Shown here one piece after another: positions 1 to 10,580 of a DNA stretch of 64,000 nucleotides. Source of the DNA: Haliotis asinina (Eukaryota; Mollusca; Gastropoda; Lepetellida; Haliotidae); NCBI RefSeq assembly GCF_037392515.1, contig NC_090282.1:33655054-33719053 (forward strand), written 5' to 3'. Position numbers and translations under genes: made by a program. Position 1 is the first letter of the stretch; every line of letters starts with the position of its first letter. Under the pieces are notes generated by a model. It worked only from the letters and a program-made list of their open reading frames with translations. It was not told the origin of the DNA and ran no database searches.

Positions 1-73
1 GCATCGCAGAGCCGTGCGTAATCTACAAATGAACAATTCATGCATTTATAGAAATCTTTGAGCTTGCAGCCCA

Positions 74-504
74 GGGCCCACTCGCACAAAACGACCTTAG
101 AGGTACAATTATTGTAAATCCTTAAGATCTCGATCTTAGGCTTCAGCTACAATCGCCATTCACTTGCACAAAGCGATAGTAAGCTAAGATCATTTTAAGT
201 TACAATCAAAACTTACAGTTGGTCGGACTGCAAGGTGCGAGTCAGGAAGGTATGTCAGTTGTGTGTAGTAACCAGTTCCACGTTTTATTTGCGCAGCATG
301 CTATGCGCACTTGCAGACAACTGTAGACAGGAGTCGAGTTTAAAAAATTTCTACCTCCAACGTTGAAGAGTTCGATCTTAGATAAGATCACGATCTTAAG
401 TCCATGCTGTCTTAAGATTGTCTTTGTGCAAGAGGATCAGGGCAATTGCATGGTGATTGTAAAGTTGATTGTAAGGGCCTAAGATTGCTCTGTGCAAGCG
501 GGCC
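74..504. repeat. Foldback (MITE-like) element with about 130-bp inverted arms
   Basis: The left end begins GGGCCCACTCGCACAAAACG and the right end, read on the minus strand, begins GGCCCGCTTGCACAGAGCAA. The two arms stay alignable for about 130 bp (roughly 74-200 and 370-504), sharing CTTAG, TTACAAT and TTGCACAAAG blocks. There is no coding sequence inside. This is the structure of a non-autonomous foldback DNA element. It lies in the intron, or upstream sequence, before the first visible CUB-A exon. Nothing else is seen in 1-708. Confidence 0.65.
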
Positions 505-708
505 TTGGCCTAAACATTCCCACCTAAAAGTGTATTCCGAGCGCTTGAAGCTTTATAAACTGTTTGTATTCAGTTCTGGAAACACACCTTTAGTAGCATT
601 AGTGCCTTCACAAAATAATCGTATGTTCAAAGTTCACACATGTAGCAGAGATATATAGTAGTATGTGGCCTAACACATCAGGAATCTTCTTACACTTTAT
701 ATTTTCAG

Positions 709-2874
709 AGTGTGGACTCGGAAGTCTTGTGGCCGATGCGACAACACGCTTCTTGACATCACCGAACTATCCTTCTAATTACTTGAAGTGAGTTGATAGT
801 ATGAAGGTGTTGCTTTGATATTTTTCTGAAAGCCGCTAATACATGTATATGTACATGTACATGTATATGTATGGTCAATATTTAGTTAACGTGTTTTCTG
901 AATGCCGTATGGCTATGCCAGACTCATCAAGTAAATTCTACAATTTAAAGCAAGAGGCCGTATGTTTCCACTTGACAAACCTCCTTTATGAACACAATAT
1001 CTTTGGCCACCCATATTGCTCGTCGGGTGTAATGAAACATTAAGCGTTGATATATGTCACATAGTTGTGAGTCTTTGACTACGTTAACGCCAACGAAACA
1101 AACCGACGTTACGTCAGATATTAGATCAAGATATGCACCGGTAACTGAAATATTTGACTGGTCAGTAATGGTCAGTATTACCTACAAACACATTATTGGT
1201 GTACCTCTGACTGAAACAACTGATGATTATCAACTCTTTATACATATCTTTCTTGAACCGAAAGGGGTAGACAATACAGAGAGTGAGTCCATTTTTATCG
1301 CCGCCCTCAGCAAAATTTCAGTTATATGGAGGCGGTCTGCAAATAATAGAGTCCGGACCAGACAATCCTGTGTTCAACTGCATGAACATCGATCAACGCA
1401 ACTGGGATACGATGACATGTACCAAGCAGGTCAGCGAGCCACACCACCCGATCCCGTTTGTCACCTCTTACGACAATCTTGGGTTACTGAAGATCGGACC
1501 CGTGAAGGTCCCGGGGTAGAATAGGCCTTCAGCAACACAAGCTTGCAATAAAAGGCGACTACGGGATCGGGTGATGAGACTCGATGACTTGGTTGACACG
1601 TGTTATATGTTCCCAGTTGCGCAGATCGATGCTCATGTTGTTGATCACTGGATTGTCTGGTCCAGACTCGATTATTTACAGCCCGCCGCCATATAACTGG
1701 AATATTGCTGAGTGCGGCGTAAATCTAAACTCACTCACTCACTGAAGATCAATCCTAATCCGTATCGGTGCGGGTCAGTACTGATAGAAACGCAATTTAT
1801 TATGAATAACAGATGTAATCCTATGATCTATGTGTTATGCAATATTGCATCAGATGATGTTATGTATGTTAAGTCGAGGAAAGGTCACTGTATTCCTACG
1901 GTAGATCTGTGCTGTCTTCAATCGCCATATGTACTTTAACTACTTAGGCGAAGATAAAATTATTGATTTTTAAACGGGAACTGGTTCATAACAGATAAAA
2001 AAGTATGTGATACGGCTGAAAAATTGTCAAAAATTGACGTTAAATATTTACTCATTCAGTATGCTTATACAGTTTTCGGACATTACCATTTGTGATTTCT
2101 TATTTTATACTTTTTGAAATCCAGTTTTCATTGTCGCCGTTATTTGCGTGTGTTTTTTTTTTCAGATGTTTGTCTTTTTCGAAATTGCAACACAGAGGAC
2201 TGCACGCTGATCCTCCCAAACGCAAACTCTATATGTGTATAGGGTGTTGGTTTGAAATGAAGCTGATTGTTCGGTATCAAATTTGTTTGCTGTCTAACTG
2301 ATTATCAATCCACTAAATGACATGACCACTTTGTTGACATTAGTCTGTATATATCAACAGCAATATGGATTGTTCGTGGACCATAGCTACCGATCTAACA
2401 AACATCAGGATCAACTTCCTTGACATCCACTTGGAGTCCAGCACTAATTGTCAGTATGACAAAGTCACAGTTTATGATGGTAAGTTGCACAACAGTAACG
2501 CCAAATGTAAAGTTAAGCATCATAAATACTGAAGAAATAGTACAAGGATTTTAAGGTAAAGTGAAATAGTCACATCCTGCTCAAACAGAAACGTTCCAAC
2601 CTTCCCTGCCCGCCCCACCCCTATCCCCCAACCTCCGAGGCATGGAGACTACTAATTTCTCCATCGATACTAGCTTTGGTGTGGATTTGGTATGAGATCA
2701 AACACGTGTACTCTTCAGGCTCGACCTTACAGTCTAATATACTTGGGAAAATCTGCGGAACCACTACGGGGTCCTTCGTCAGCACGGGAAGCAGCATCAC
2801 TATCAAGTTCCACTCAGACAGTTCAAATACATACAGAGGCTTCAGACTCTCGTATATAGGAGGGGATTTCGCCT
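709..2874 (+). CDS. CUB-A penultimate CUB domain (exons 709-787, 2361-2479, 2719-2874)
   Basis: The exons read CGLGSLVADATTRF...SPNYPSNYL, NMDCSWTIATDL...CQYDKVTVYDG and ILGKICG...FHSDSSNTYRGFRLSY. The four CUB cysteines are present, as are the Ca2+ ligand positions Glu (HLESS), Asp (CQYD) and Asp (HSD). It corresponds to CUB-B domain 8 and CUB-C domain 5. The 1.57-kb intron 788-2360 contains a (TACATG)-rich run near 840-870 and two opposed SINEs. Confidence 0.88.
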
Positions 2875-5210
2875 GTGAGTAGCTCCACAATTCCCCACGG
2901 CTCTAACTGGCTGCTAAATTGAATACGCCAAAAAACAACAAAACATATCAACAGGAATATAACCAAGACATGATAACGCATAATAACTACTAAATTGCAT
3001 TTAAAAAACCCCAAAAACATGCTAATGTTGATGAGATTATTCAGTATTGCCGAATCTGAACTGGCGTGAAACGCAAGATGTCAAAGGGTCGGCACCTTTC
3101 GTCAAAATTTAGTGATATAATGTTCGCCAGTTACGTATTATGGTCACGAAAGACATCGGTTTCTATATTATTAATGAGGACGTAAAAATATTTTCAGCAT
3201 GTGGTTCCAGCGTTCTCTCGGCTTCATCGGTGCCCGGTACCCTAACCTCACCAAACTACCCATTTAATTATCCCAAGTGAGTATCCTTTTTGACAGCAAA
3301 CAGTTTCTCTTCTCTGTCTGTCTGTTTGTGTTTGGTACCACAACAGTGGTCAGTTGTAAAGATTCGGACTAGAATTGGTCTTTAGCACCGATATTTGTCG
3401 TTAGAGGCAATTACCGGGATCGGATGGTCAGGCCCACGCATCATTCACTGTATGTTGTGTCATTGAAGTGAGGTCATTTAATCCATGGCAACGCTACGTG
3501 CTTGTTTGTATGTAGCTTTAAGCAGCACCCAACAATATCCCAGCTGTATGGTATGTAGATAATCGCGTCTGGACCGGTCATTGACATCTTGAGCATCGAT
3601 CTACAAAATTGGATTACGTCAACGAGCCTGATCCTGTTAGTTCTGACAAGTATTTGTTGCTGCCGATTAGAGCCAGTCATAAAAACCCCATGCTTTTGAT
3701 ATTGTCGGTATTGTTGAACAGAACTTTCCGTCACTTCCATCCCCTGAATTCTATTTGGGCCTTTTTTCTCATCTTTAGTTCTTGGTTTTAGTTCTAAAAT
3801 CGGGATGTAATAACTGTAATTGGGATCGTTTTGAAGTAAATAGCAAAATTTGGTGTCAGGTTTGGATGCAGTGCTATACTGTTTTTCAGTCACGCCGAGT
3901 GCACCTGGACAATCAGCACTATAGATTCCAACTGGGTAGTCTCTCTTGATGTCACAACTTCGGATTTAGAAGAGAGTTCCGGCTGTATCTACGACTATTA
4001 TGAAGTATTTGATGGTGAGCGAAACCTGATTTCATGAGCAAATACATAGTTAAACATTTACGGATTTATGAAAACGTCACACAAACTCACTCACGTAAAA
4101 GACTAAAAACATCAATCATCTTGCCTGGAGAATCCGGGTGAATAATAACTATTTAAAAATCATTATCTCGTACTGTTATATATAGTCAAGCTTAAACGTC
4201 AGATAAAGATCTGTTTTAAATGTATATATGTTGTACATTTAATCTTCAGTTGCAATATCATGGCTCTGTTTTGTCCCAAGGATCCAGTGACATAGCCCCG
4301 TCATTGGGGAGATATTGTGGCTACAGTGTCCCAACTTTATCCAGCACCGGGCAATACATGTACATCAAATTTAAATCCGATGGCTCCACAACTGGTACAG
4401 GTTTCAGCATGACGTACACATCCGTGTATCAAGACATCGGTAAGAACAGAACTGTATTTTGGACTCTTTATTGTTGAGCTTACAGTCAATGTAAAGAGTT
4501 AGCGAGGGAGTTAGCATTTAACGTCACCACGGTAATATCTCAAACATATCGTGACGAAAACAATCCATACAATAGAGATTAATACTTTCTGAAGACTATT
4601 GTAAACATTCTGAATGGAGATCTGTCAACGATGGACTGTAAAAGCTGTAGAGGGTCGCAGGACTGAATGTCAAAGTAACATGCTAAACTGAAACAAATCG
4701 CCAACAACTGAAGGTGGATCACTATACTAGGAACCATGGGGACTTACAGCACATTTGCTTTCTGATTGGGCCCTTGTTGGATTAACCTTGAATGTATCAA
4801 TGTATAGAAAATCGCCTGAAAGTTATGTTTAAAATATATACGAGACACACTCACACTTAACTGAGTCTGATCCAGACTTACTTATAGAAGGGCGAGATAC
4901 CACTGGGACATTGCTCACTGCAGCGTATTGGACTTAATATGCTCACATATTCATATGTGTATATACTTGTGATAACGAGGTGATAACTTGTATAGTTCCA
5001 GATATTCCAGATGTTCCGAATATTCCAAATATCAACTTCGATACTGACGACGACGACGACTCTAATGCCGGACCCATTGCCGGAGGGACCGTCGGTGGAA
5101 TCTTCTTCATAGTTTTCATAATGGCCCTGGCACTGCGCGCCAACAGGAGACGGTACACACCTTTCGTCTCCCAGGCATCTACCACATCTCCCCAAATGAC
5201 AAAGTATTAA
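709..5210 (+). CDS. CUB-A: CUB-domain transmembrane receptor, 3' part of gene (5' end outside window)
   Basis: Seven exons are visible: 709-787, 2361-2479, 2719-2874, 3198-3276, 3890-4014, 4281-4439 and 5002-5210, all with AG/GT borders and compatible phases. From the first complete codon they give 307 residues and a stop. They encode two CUB domains, a short acidic juxtamembrane stretch, one transmembrane helix and a 25-30 residue cytoplasmic end. CUB domains are extracellular beta-sandwich modules that usually bind protein or sugar ligands with Ca2+. Exon lengths 79/119/156 and 79/125/159 equal those of CUB-B domains 8 and 9 exactly, so this is the membrane-proximal end of a paralogue. The first exon starts in phase 1, so more exons lie upstream outside the window. 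Introns hold SINEs. The ligand is unknown; the family call is secure. Confidence 0.88.
1279..1525 (-). repeat. SINE family A copy (3' tail at 1279)
   Basis: On the plus strand it reads GAGTGAGTCC...CGCCGCCCTCAGCAA...GGACCAGACAATCC...GATACGATGACATGT...CTGAAGATCGG. This is the reverse complement of the dominant SINE here, which ends in (ACTC)n. Its head touches the head of the next copy at about 1525, giving an inverted pair. Confidence 0.75.
1526..1742 (+). repeat. SINE family A copy, head-to-head with the previous one
   Basis: It reads GGGATCGGGTGATGAGACTC...TTGGTTGACACGTGT...TGATCACTGGATTGTCTGG...CTGGAATATTGCTGAGTGCG and ends AAACTCACTCACTC. It is a full-length or nearly full-length copy. 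Confidence 0.8.
3198..4439 (+). CDS. CUB-A last CUB domain (exons 3198-3276, 3890-4014, 4281-4439)
   Basis: The exons read CGSSVLSASSVPG...SPNYPFNYP, AECTWTISTIDSN...CIYDYYEVFDG and SLGRYCGYSVPTL...MYIKFKSDGSTTGTGF. Cys pairs and Ca2+ ligands are intact. Exon 4281 is placed after CCCAAG because this start keeps phase 1 and matches the GATCC-type start of the same exon in CUB-B. It corresponds to CUB-B domain 9 and CUB-C domain 6. Confidence 0.87.
3360..3450 (+). repeat. SINE family A fragment, degenerate
   Basis: The segment GTCGTTAGAGGCAATTACC followed by GGGATCGGATGGTCAGGCCC is the head half of family A, worn and truncated, in the intron between exons 3276 and 3890. Confidence 0.5.
3508..3650 (-). 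repeat. SINE family A fragment, degenerate
   Basis: The motifs CAACAATATCCCAGCTGTAT, GTCTGGACCGGTCATTGACA and GAGCATCGATCTAC are the reverse complement of family A. It faces the fragment just upstream, again an opposed pair. Confidence 0.55.
4497..4795 (-). repeat. SINE family B copy
   Basis: It shares with the copies at 8306, 26060, 30885 and 37328 the blocks CAACTGAAGGTGGATCACTA, ACCATGGGGACTTAC and, near its tail, GTCACCACGGTAATAT. Oriented by the family's GAGTGAGTTA end, the 3' tail is at the low coordinate. Confidence 0.65.
5002..5210 (+). CDS. CUB-A membrane exon and cytoplasmic end
   Basis: After a Pro-x-x repeat (IPDVPNIPNI) and five consecutive Asp comes a glycine-led helix (AGGTVGGIFFIVFIMALAL), then the stop-transfer RANRRR and a short tail ending in MTKY. 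The acceptor at 5001 keeps phase 1. GGTVGG is shared with the CUB-C helix. The tail lacks the PPxY-type proline motifs and the GPYETTVTP block of CUB-B and CUB-C. Confidence 0.85.
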
Positions 5211-5784
5211 TTTCTCTCGTTAACACGTCCAAAGTGCCAATCCGAATCACAGCTCAACAGTTTTCAACCTTTCAAATTGATACGTTTACGATCATGTACA
5301 TGTCAACCCTGGCTTAGCTCTGAATTACGTCCAATGGAGAGAAACGTAGAGAAGTTAACAAAGAAAGAAAGGTCTCTGTTTATCATGCCTGCATCTACAA
5401 AATGTTCTTTCTATAATGATAACGCCCACTGTTCAGAAAACTCTCGCTATGGTGTTTAAGCCGGAACAATTTACTGTGCACAACCCTAGTATTAAGGCAT
5501 TGTGTTTGAGAAAACAAATTGGTCGTTTCAGTATATATCTTAAGCGGACACGTGCTACTGAGAACTATTAAGAAGAACCTGAACGAGCACATTAAATCGT
5601 TCGACTTTCTTCTTCACTTTAGACTACAACTATGTGTATCCGTTACAATGTTTCTCAATCATTAGCTGTGTCATTCAAAGTTGTGTCATTCAAAGAAGAC
5701 AGTGCTGACTTGGACTACAATTTTTCGATTCCATTAATGCATATCATATTTTGTATTTCTAACTGAAACGCTGTACTGAAGGCA

Positions 5785-5794
5785 AATAAATAAA
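5785..5794 (+). promoter_or_regulatory. Overlapping poly(A) signals for CUB-A
   Basis: Two overlapping AATAAA hexamers lie about 580 bp after the stop codon. A 3' UTR ending near 5810 is the simplest reading. Confidence 0.5.
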
Positions 5795-6672
5795 GGGGTT
5801 AAATGCATTTAAACCTGTCTTTAGTGGTAATGTTCCAAAATTACCACTCAAAAATAAATACATAGATTGTATTTATGAATTGTGAGGAAGATATGCGGAA
5901 CATATGGACACCGGTTGTGAAGCATAATAGTAGAAGTGACCGGCAACGACAGCGGTAAGACGGGAAATTTCAGGGTTGACTGCTTTGGATTAATGGTGCA
6001 TAATACCGCAGAAAGTTCTCTGAGCCAGCATGGTCCTCCGCCAAAGATGCACACGTCTTCCTATCACGTCCTAGACTTGCTCTGGAGAATGAGAATGACT
6101 TGCTCATTTACGATTCGTGGGTATTTACGATTCGTGTATGATGAGTTGTCCAGAAAAATAAGACGCCAACACACCTCGTAACGGGAAACAGAACTGTCTT
6201 ATGGTCATTATTTGCACAATATTTTCGAGTGAGTGAGTGAGATCACTGTTTTCACCGCTGCACAGTACAAAGCATTCTTCACAAACGTATGACACCTGAA
6301 CAAATTCAAATGGCTTGACCATCATTTCAAACTCGTCAAATACGGTCATGGCAACGCCACACAAACACGCAAAGTGAATCGAGAATCATATGAAAAACAC
6401 ATGAGATGAATCAATGGGCACCAATGACGTCTTCTGGCAGTTTGACATGTTTGTAAGGGGCTACACATGTGTGCTGCCCTTTACATCAGTATCGTTATGA
6501 AGATTTGCATCTATATGATTCGTCTGTTGAGTTCGAAGTCGCACGACCAGGTTTTTGATTTGTCCGATTTGTCAACATTTTGGCACATTGTACCGGATCC
6601 ACTGTCACCACAGACATTACACCCACTAACACTTCGTTGCTGGGAGCAAGCATTCATGAAAATGACCTTTTA

Positions 6673-6733
6673 GTTCTTGATATCAGGACTCTTTGTCGGA
6701 AAGTGTCCTGATATCATGATCAGATACAAGAAC
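6673..6733. repeat. Two-step hairpin
   Basis: TGATATCAGGAC pairs perfectly with GTCCTGATATCA around a 15-base loop, and the outer GTTCTTG pairs with CAAGAAC after a 10-base bulge. It may be the core of a small foldback element. Confidence 0.55.
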
Positions 6734-7458
6734 ACTTTTGAAAATCTTCAGTAAGCTATAACGTGACGTCATCAAGATTTTGAAACAGACAGCTATGAGT
6801 TTTGTTTTGAAATTGAAAACATATTGAAACAGTCAACGACAATAGCTCTCTAACTAATAGACAATATTTATCAGTTTATTCAACGCTACTTAGAAAAAGG
6901 TGTCAAAGGATGTTTCATCTGTCTTTTTTGCATTTGATAAAACACTTTTTGGAAGCTGTCGTCTGGTTACCGTCGTCGGTGTCGTCGATTAAGACAACAT
7001 CAGTTTCTTTTCGTTCTGGATTCTTAGGTGGAGACGGCTGGAGTTTGTCAGATAATTCCTTGTTAATTTCATCAGAGGCGCGCGTGTAAACCCTCACAAC
7101 TTTGCTTCAGTAGCCTGTCCTCGCCATAATGAGCTACTGGTCAACTATGGAGTTGAAAAGGGCTGCTAAAGTGACCTGAAGACAGAAATTAATATTTTGC
7201 TTTAAGGGAAAATACAAATGTTTCATGGAGACACTCTAATGTTACAATTTAAGACAACACTTTCACTTTCAGAGATAAAGTGGCGTAACGTCAACAGGCA
7301 TCTATATATCCCGCGAGAAAACGGTTACTGACCAGTCCAGTTTTCAATATCAAAGTATTTAATGTTCACATTATGAATAAGAATTGGATGTTTGGTTGTT
7401 ACTTATCTTTATTTACTGAATACATTTCACTACATAGCGTTTCATGTACCGAAAAAAG

Positions 7459-7706
7459 TCATGAAACTGAATGAATTATACTTCCTGAAAGGCCTGTAAA
7501 CCATCCATCTGGACCTGCCTCGTCGCACGTTGTCTTGAAGATTTTCTGCAATGTGTGTATCCCATCTTTCTGTTGTGAATATCGCAGTTTTCCGCCCTTA
7601 GCTGCAAGAGGTCGTCTGTAGAAAGGACCTTCGGCTGGTACTGGTGCCAAGTAGGTCTTGAGAAATTTCGCAAAACATCGTTGTCGGGTTGGGCGCATTC
7701 CTTCAT
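7459..7706 (-). pseudogene. Remnant of a Crypton-like tyrosine recombinase (DUF3504-type) gene
   Basis: The minus strand encodes FLKTYLAPVPAEGPFYRRPL, then RYSQQKDGIHTLQKIF and CDEAGPDGWFTG. The order FYRRPL, R-Y-x-x-Q-x-x-G-I, C-x-x-A-G, G-x-F/Y-T resembles the C-terminal half of KIAA1958/ZMYM-like DUF3504 proteins, which come from Crypton DNA transposons. The expected NHSGK continuation with the catalytic His/Arg/Tyr is missing, so the piece is truncated. Weaker open stretches at 6915-7097, 7703-7891 and 8094-8339 on the same strand may belong to the same element. The assignment rests on remembered motif patterns. Confidence 0.5.
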
Positions 7707-8305
7707 GTCACTAAAACAAACACTTGATATTCACTCATGGCGAGTAGTGTTTTCAGTGGGGCTTCTGGTATCCTGGATCTTCCCATGAAGAAACTACGGA
7801 GAGACCACTTCGTCCACTTGGCGACAAAAATCGTATTAACATACTTCTGTTGGAATTCAGAATTTGGGCGTAGTTTTTGTTCTGTCGACACGGTTTAGCT
7901 ACAAAGATATTCCATTTGGTCGTTTAATTTCACAAATAAAGTGACACACCCAGAAGTCGAGGGCGTCCGCTGTAACTTCAGCAGGGAGAGAGGTGCAAAT
8001 TCATACTGCTCACGTGCAGCTGAACCTTGTGCTTTTCGTGTATTTCTGTTTTTCACCCACAAGACGTAGATGTATACACACCATTAGTATTTTTTATGCA
8101 AAGCTACGATAAATCCACCAGTCACTGAAGCACCATTGCTCTTCAGTAAGTGTATTTTTAATGTCTTCAAGGTCCTCAGTGTCAATTTGAGACAAATCGT
8201 CTCCATTGTGGCTCAATAAAGACATGACACATGCTCTGCTTTTATTCCTGAATATTGCACGTGCAGGAACGACATGCTCTCGCATTTTGTATGAAAACTT
8301 TCTGA

Positions 8306-8520
8306 ACGGAACCCTGTCAACGATGGACTGTAAAAGCACTGGTGTATCACAGATATGAATAAAAATGGCATGTTAAGCTAAAACATTTTAATTTACGAAG
8401 ACAATACGACATAAAACGCGGACTATAGAGGGTCCATACCTGAAGGTAGATCACCATACTAGGAACCATAGGCACTTATAGCGCATTTGCTTCCTGATTG
8501 GGCCCTAGTTGGGTTGATAT
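8306..8520 (-). repeat. SINE family B copy, truncated at its 3' tail
   Basis: The blocks TGTCAACGATGGACTGTAAA, GAAGGTAGATCACCATACTA and TGATTGGGCCCTAGTTGG are shared with the copy at 4497-4795. The GAGTGAGTTA tail is missing. Confidence 0.65.
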
Positions 8521-8703
8521 AATCCTTTCAGCTGTCAGCAATTTAGATACATCTTGCCAGACGTTACAAATGAAAACATTGTACGATTAAACAAAAAAAG
8601 TTTAAATTTCATGCATCAATGTAAAAAAAGATTGCCTGAATGTTATGGTTAAACTATATTTATGTACGAGTCACACTGAGTCTCAACTCCAAATAACATG
8701 TGA

Positions 8704-9005
8704 CGTTTGGTCTTCAGTGACCCATAATTGTCGTAAGAGGCGACTTAAGGGATCGGGTGGTCAGGTGCTCAGACATCGTTGACACATGCCATCGTATCCC
8801 AATTGTGTAGTTCGATCGCATGCTGTTATTTTCGATCCATGAACATCCGGAGTAGAGTATGCCTTCAGCAACCCATGCTTGACACAAGAGGCGGACCAAC
8901 GGGATCGGGTGGTGAGACTCGCTGACCTGATCGACACGTCCAATTGCACAGATTAATGATACTGTTGACCACTGGACTGTCTGGTCCAGACTGGAATATT
9001 AACAG
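8704..9005 (+). repeat. Two tandem truncated SINE family A copies
   Basis: The head motif (GGGATCGGGTGGTCAGGTGC, then GGGATCGGGTGGTGAGACTC) occurs twice in the same orientation. The break is near 8825, and neither copy has the (ACTC)n tail. Confidence 0.7.
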
Positions 9006-9447
9006 ACCGAAACTTTTTGTTCACCTGTAAATACTCTATCTTCAAATCTCTATCAAAACTTATACGGATACGGATACTTATACGGATTGTAAATGAAACT
9101 GTCAAATTGTAAATATATATTATTTATTTACATAGGTGATCACGTTACATATGAACCATTCATACTGTAAAAAGTTCTTCCTGTACCACCTATGGTTTCT
9201 CTTTAGAATAAAAAAATGATTTCGAATTCCAATATCGACCAATCAAAAGGTTAATTGAAGTTCGTTTATTTAATCGTAACCGCTGCAAAAGGTAACTGCG
9301 CTGGCCTTGCGGCTTTCACCTTAGCGAGTTAGTGACTGCTGTTGTAAGACGTCCTTAGTCAATCATATTATAGCATGTGGATCAATGTGGACAATAGAGC
9401 CTTGTTGGGGATAAATTAATTCAGATCAGCATCTGGTTCCGTGTATT

Positions 9448-9551
9448 CGTTGTTGATCACTGGATTGCCTGGTCCAGACTCGATTATTTACAGACAGCCG
9501 CCATATAACTAGAATATTGCTAAGTGGGGCGTATAACTAAACTCACTCGCC
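9448..9551 (+). repeat. SINE family A 3' half
   Basis: It starts at TGTTGATCACTGGATTGCCT and ends in AAACTCACTCG, so it is a 5'-truncated copy. Confidence 0.7.
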
Positions 9552-10052
9552 TGTGTGATCTTTATTTGACTCTAGCGACAGAGAAGGACCTATGGGACAG
9601 ATAACCTTGTCAACAATATCACGGCAGGTATATACGTGGCACACAGGCAGTGTGTCACGGAGGTAGGAGTATCACGCTGTTCAGATTCCTATGCAGTTAT
9701 GCAGAAGACTGAGGCGACATAAGCTCTCTTGTCACATCCATGAATGGATTTTGTGCGAAAACTAATGCTGCTAGGCATTGAAACAAATTGAAAAGCCAGA
9801 CTCAGTGTTAAGATGTATCACTCACTCACACACGGGTTGGTCGTGTATAACAGTCACAGCGATGATGTTTGCTTTATACCTTACACTAGGGTGGATGCTT
9901 CAAATTACACAGACTACCAATAACTAGATGGATTTCTTCTTAAACATGCCTGGCTCAGTGAACAGCTTTCTAAAATGTGTGCTGCTATTTTGATATGTGC
10001 ACGTTTTACAAAATAATTAATCAAACAAGAAGGGCACAAACTCAACCTGCAT

Positions 10053-10058
10053 TTTATT
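10053..10058 (-). promoter_or_regulatory. Candidate poly(A) signal for CUB-B
   Basis: TTTATT on the plus strand reads AATAAA on the minus strand, 215 bp past the CUB-B stop. Confidence 0.4.
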
Positions 10059-10272
10059 TCAACAACAAAGGTAATAAGCACATTTAGTATTCTGTTTCCC
10101 ATTCTAATGCAAAAATCTACTTATCTTATACTGCCAACGAGATGAACCGGTCCCACATTTTTTGAGATTGAAAATTTAAAACAACTATGATATGTGTGCT
10201 TTACAAAGTAAGGCAGGATCATTTGATAATCATCTTATCATCGCCGCCTTTATCAAAATAGCTGGCAATTCA

Positions 10273-10580
10273 TCATTGATTGGGTGTCTCAGGTACTTGA
10301 GTTGTGACTGGTGCTGTTTCACTCGTAGCAACAGGCTGGGGATAAGCGGGAGGACTGACCACCTGGGAATATGGAGGGGGTGGTTGAAAGTTGGCCGGAG
10401 TAACTGTTGTTTCATAGGGACCTTGACTGACATTATAAATGCCGTCGTTGCGAACTTGGTTCACTACCGGTCGTGATTTCTTCTTATTGGCTACAGCTAT
10501 AAGACTGCAGATGATGATGATGAGAACAAAGCCCCCGATGGATCCTCCAACTATGGCGACGATGTTAGGAGGGTCAAGAT
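10273..10580 (-). CDS. CUB-B transmembrane and cytoplasmic exon
   Basis: It encodes a short DPPN linker, the helix IVAIVGGSIGGFVLIIIIC continuing into SLIAVA, the basic stop-transfer NKKKSR, and a tail of about 65 residues. The tail has GPYETTVTP, FQPPPPYSQVV and PPAYPQPVAT. PPPY is a PPxY ligand for WW domains (for example NEDD4-type ligases), and the tyrosines are possible phosphosites. The same blocks recur in CUB-C. The stop is TGA at 10275-10273. Confidence 0.9.

Larger units (their letters stand above)
5811..10052. other. Intergenic interval between convergent CUB-A and CUB-B
   Basis: No CUB exon or other recognisable host gene is found on either strand. It holds a perfect hairpin at 6673-6733, a recombinase-like remnant near 7459-7706, a family B SINE and several family A SINE pieces. 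The rest is AT-rich sequence in which I recognise nothing. Confidence 0.6.

Noticed and set aside
1054-1524. 156-codon open frame on the plus strand
   Set aside because: Its second half is a SINE and the rest is intron, with no similarity to a protein family.
10192-10476. Plus-strand open frame over the CUB-B tail exon
   Set aside because: It is the antisense of the proline-rich coding exon.
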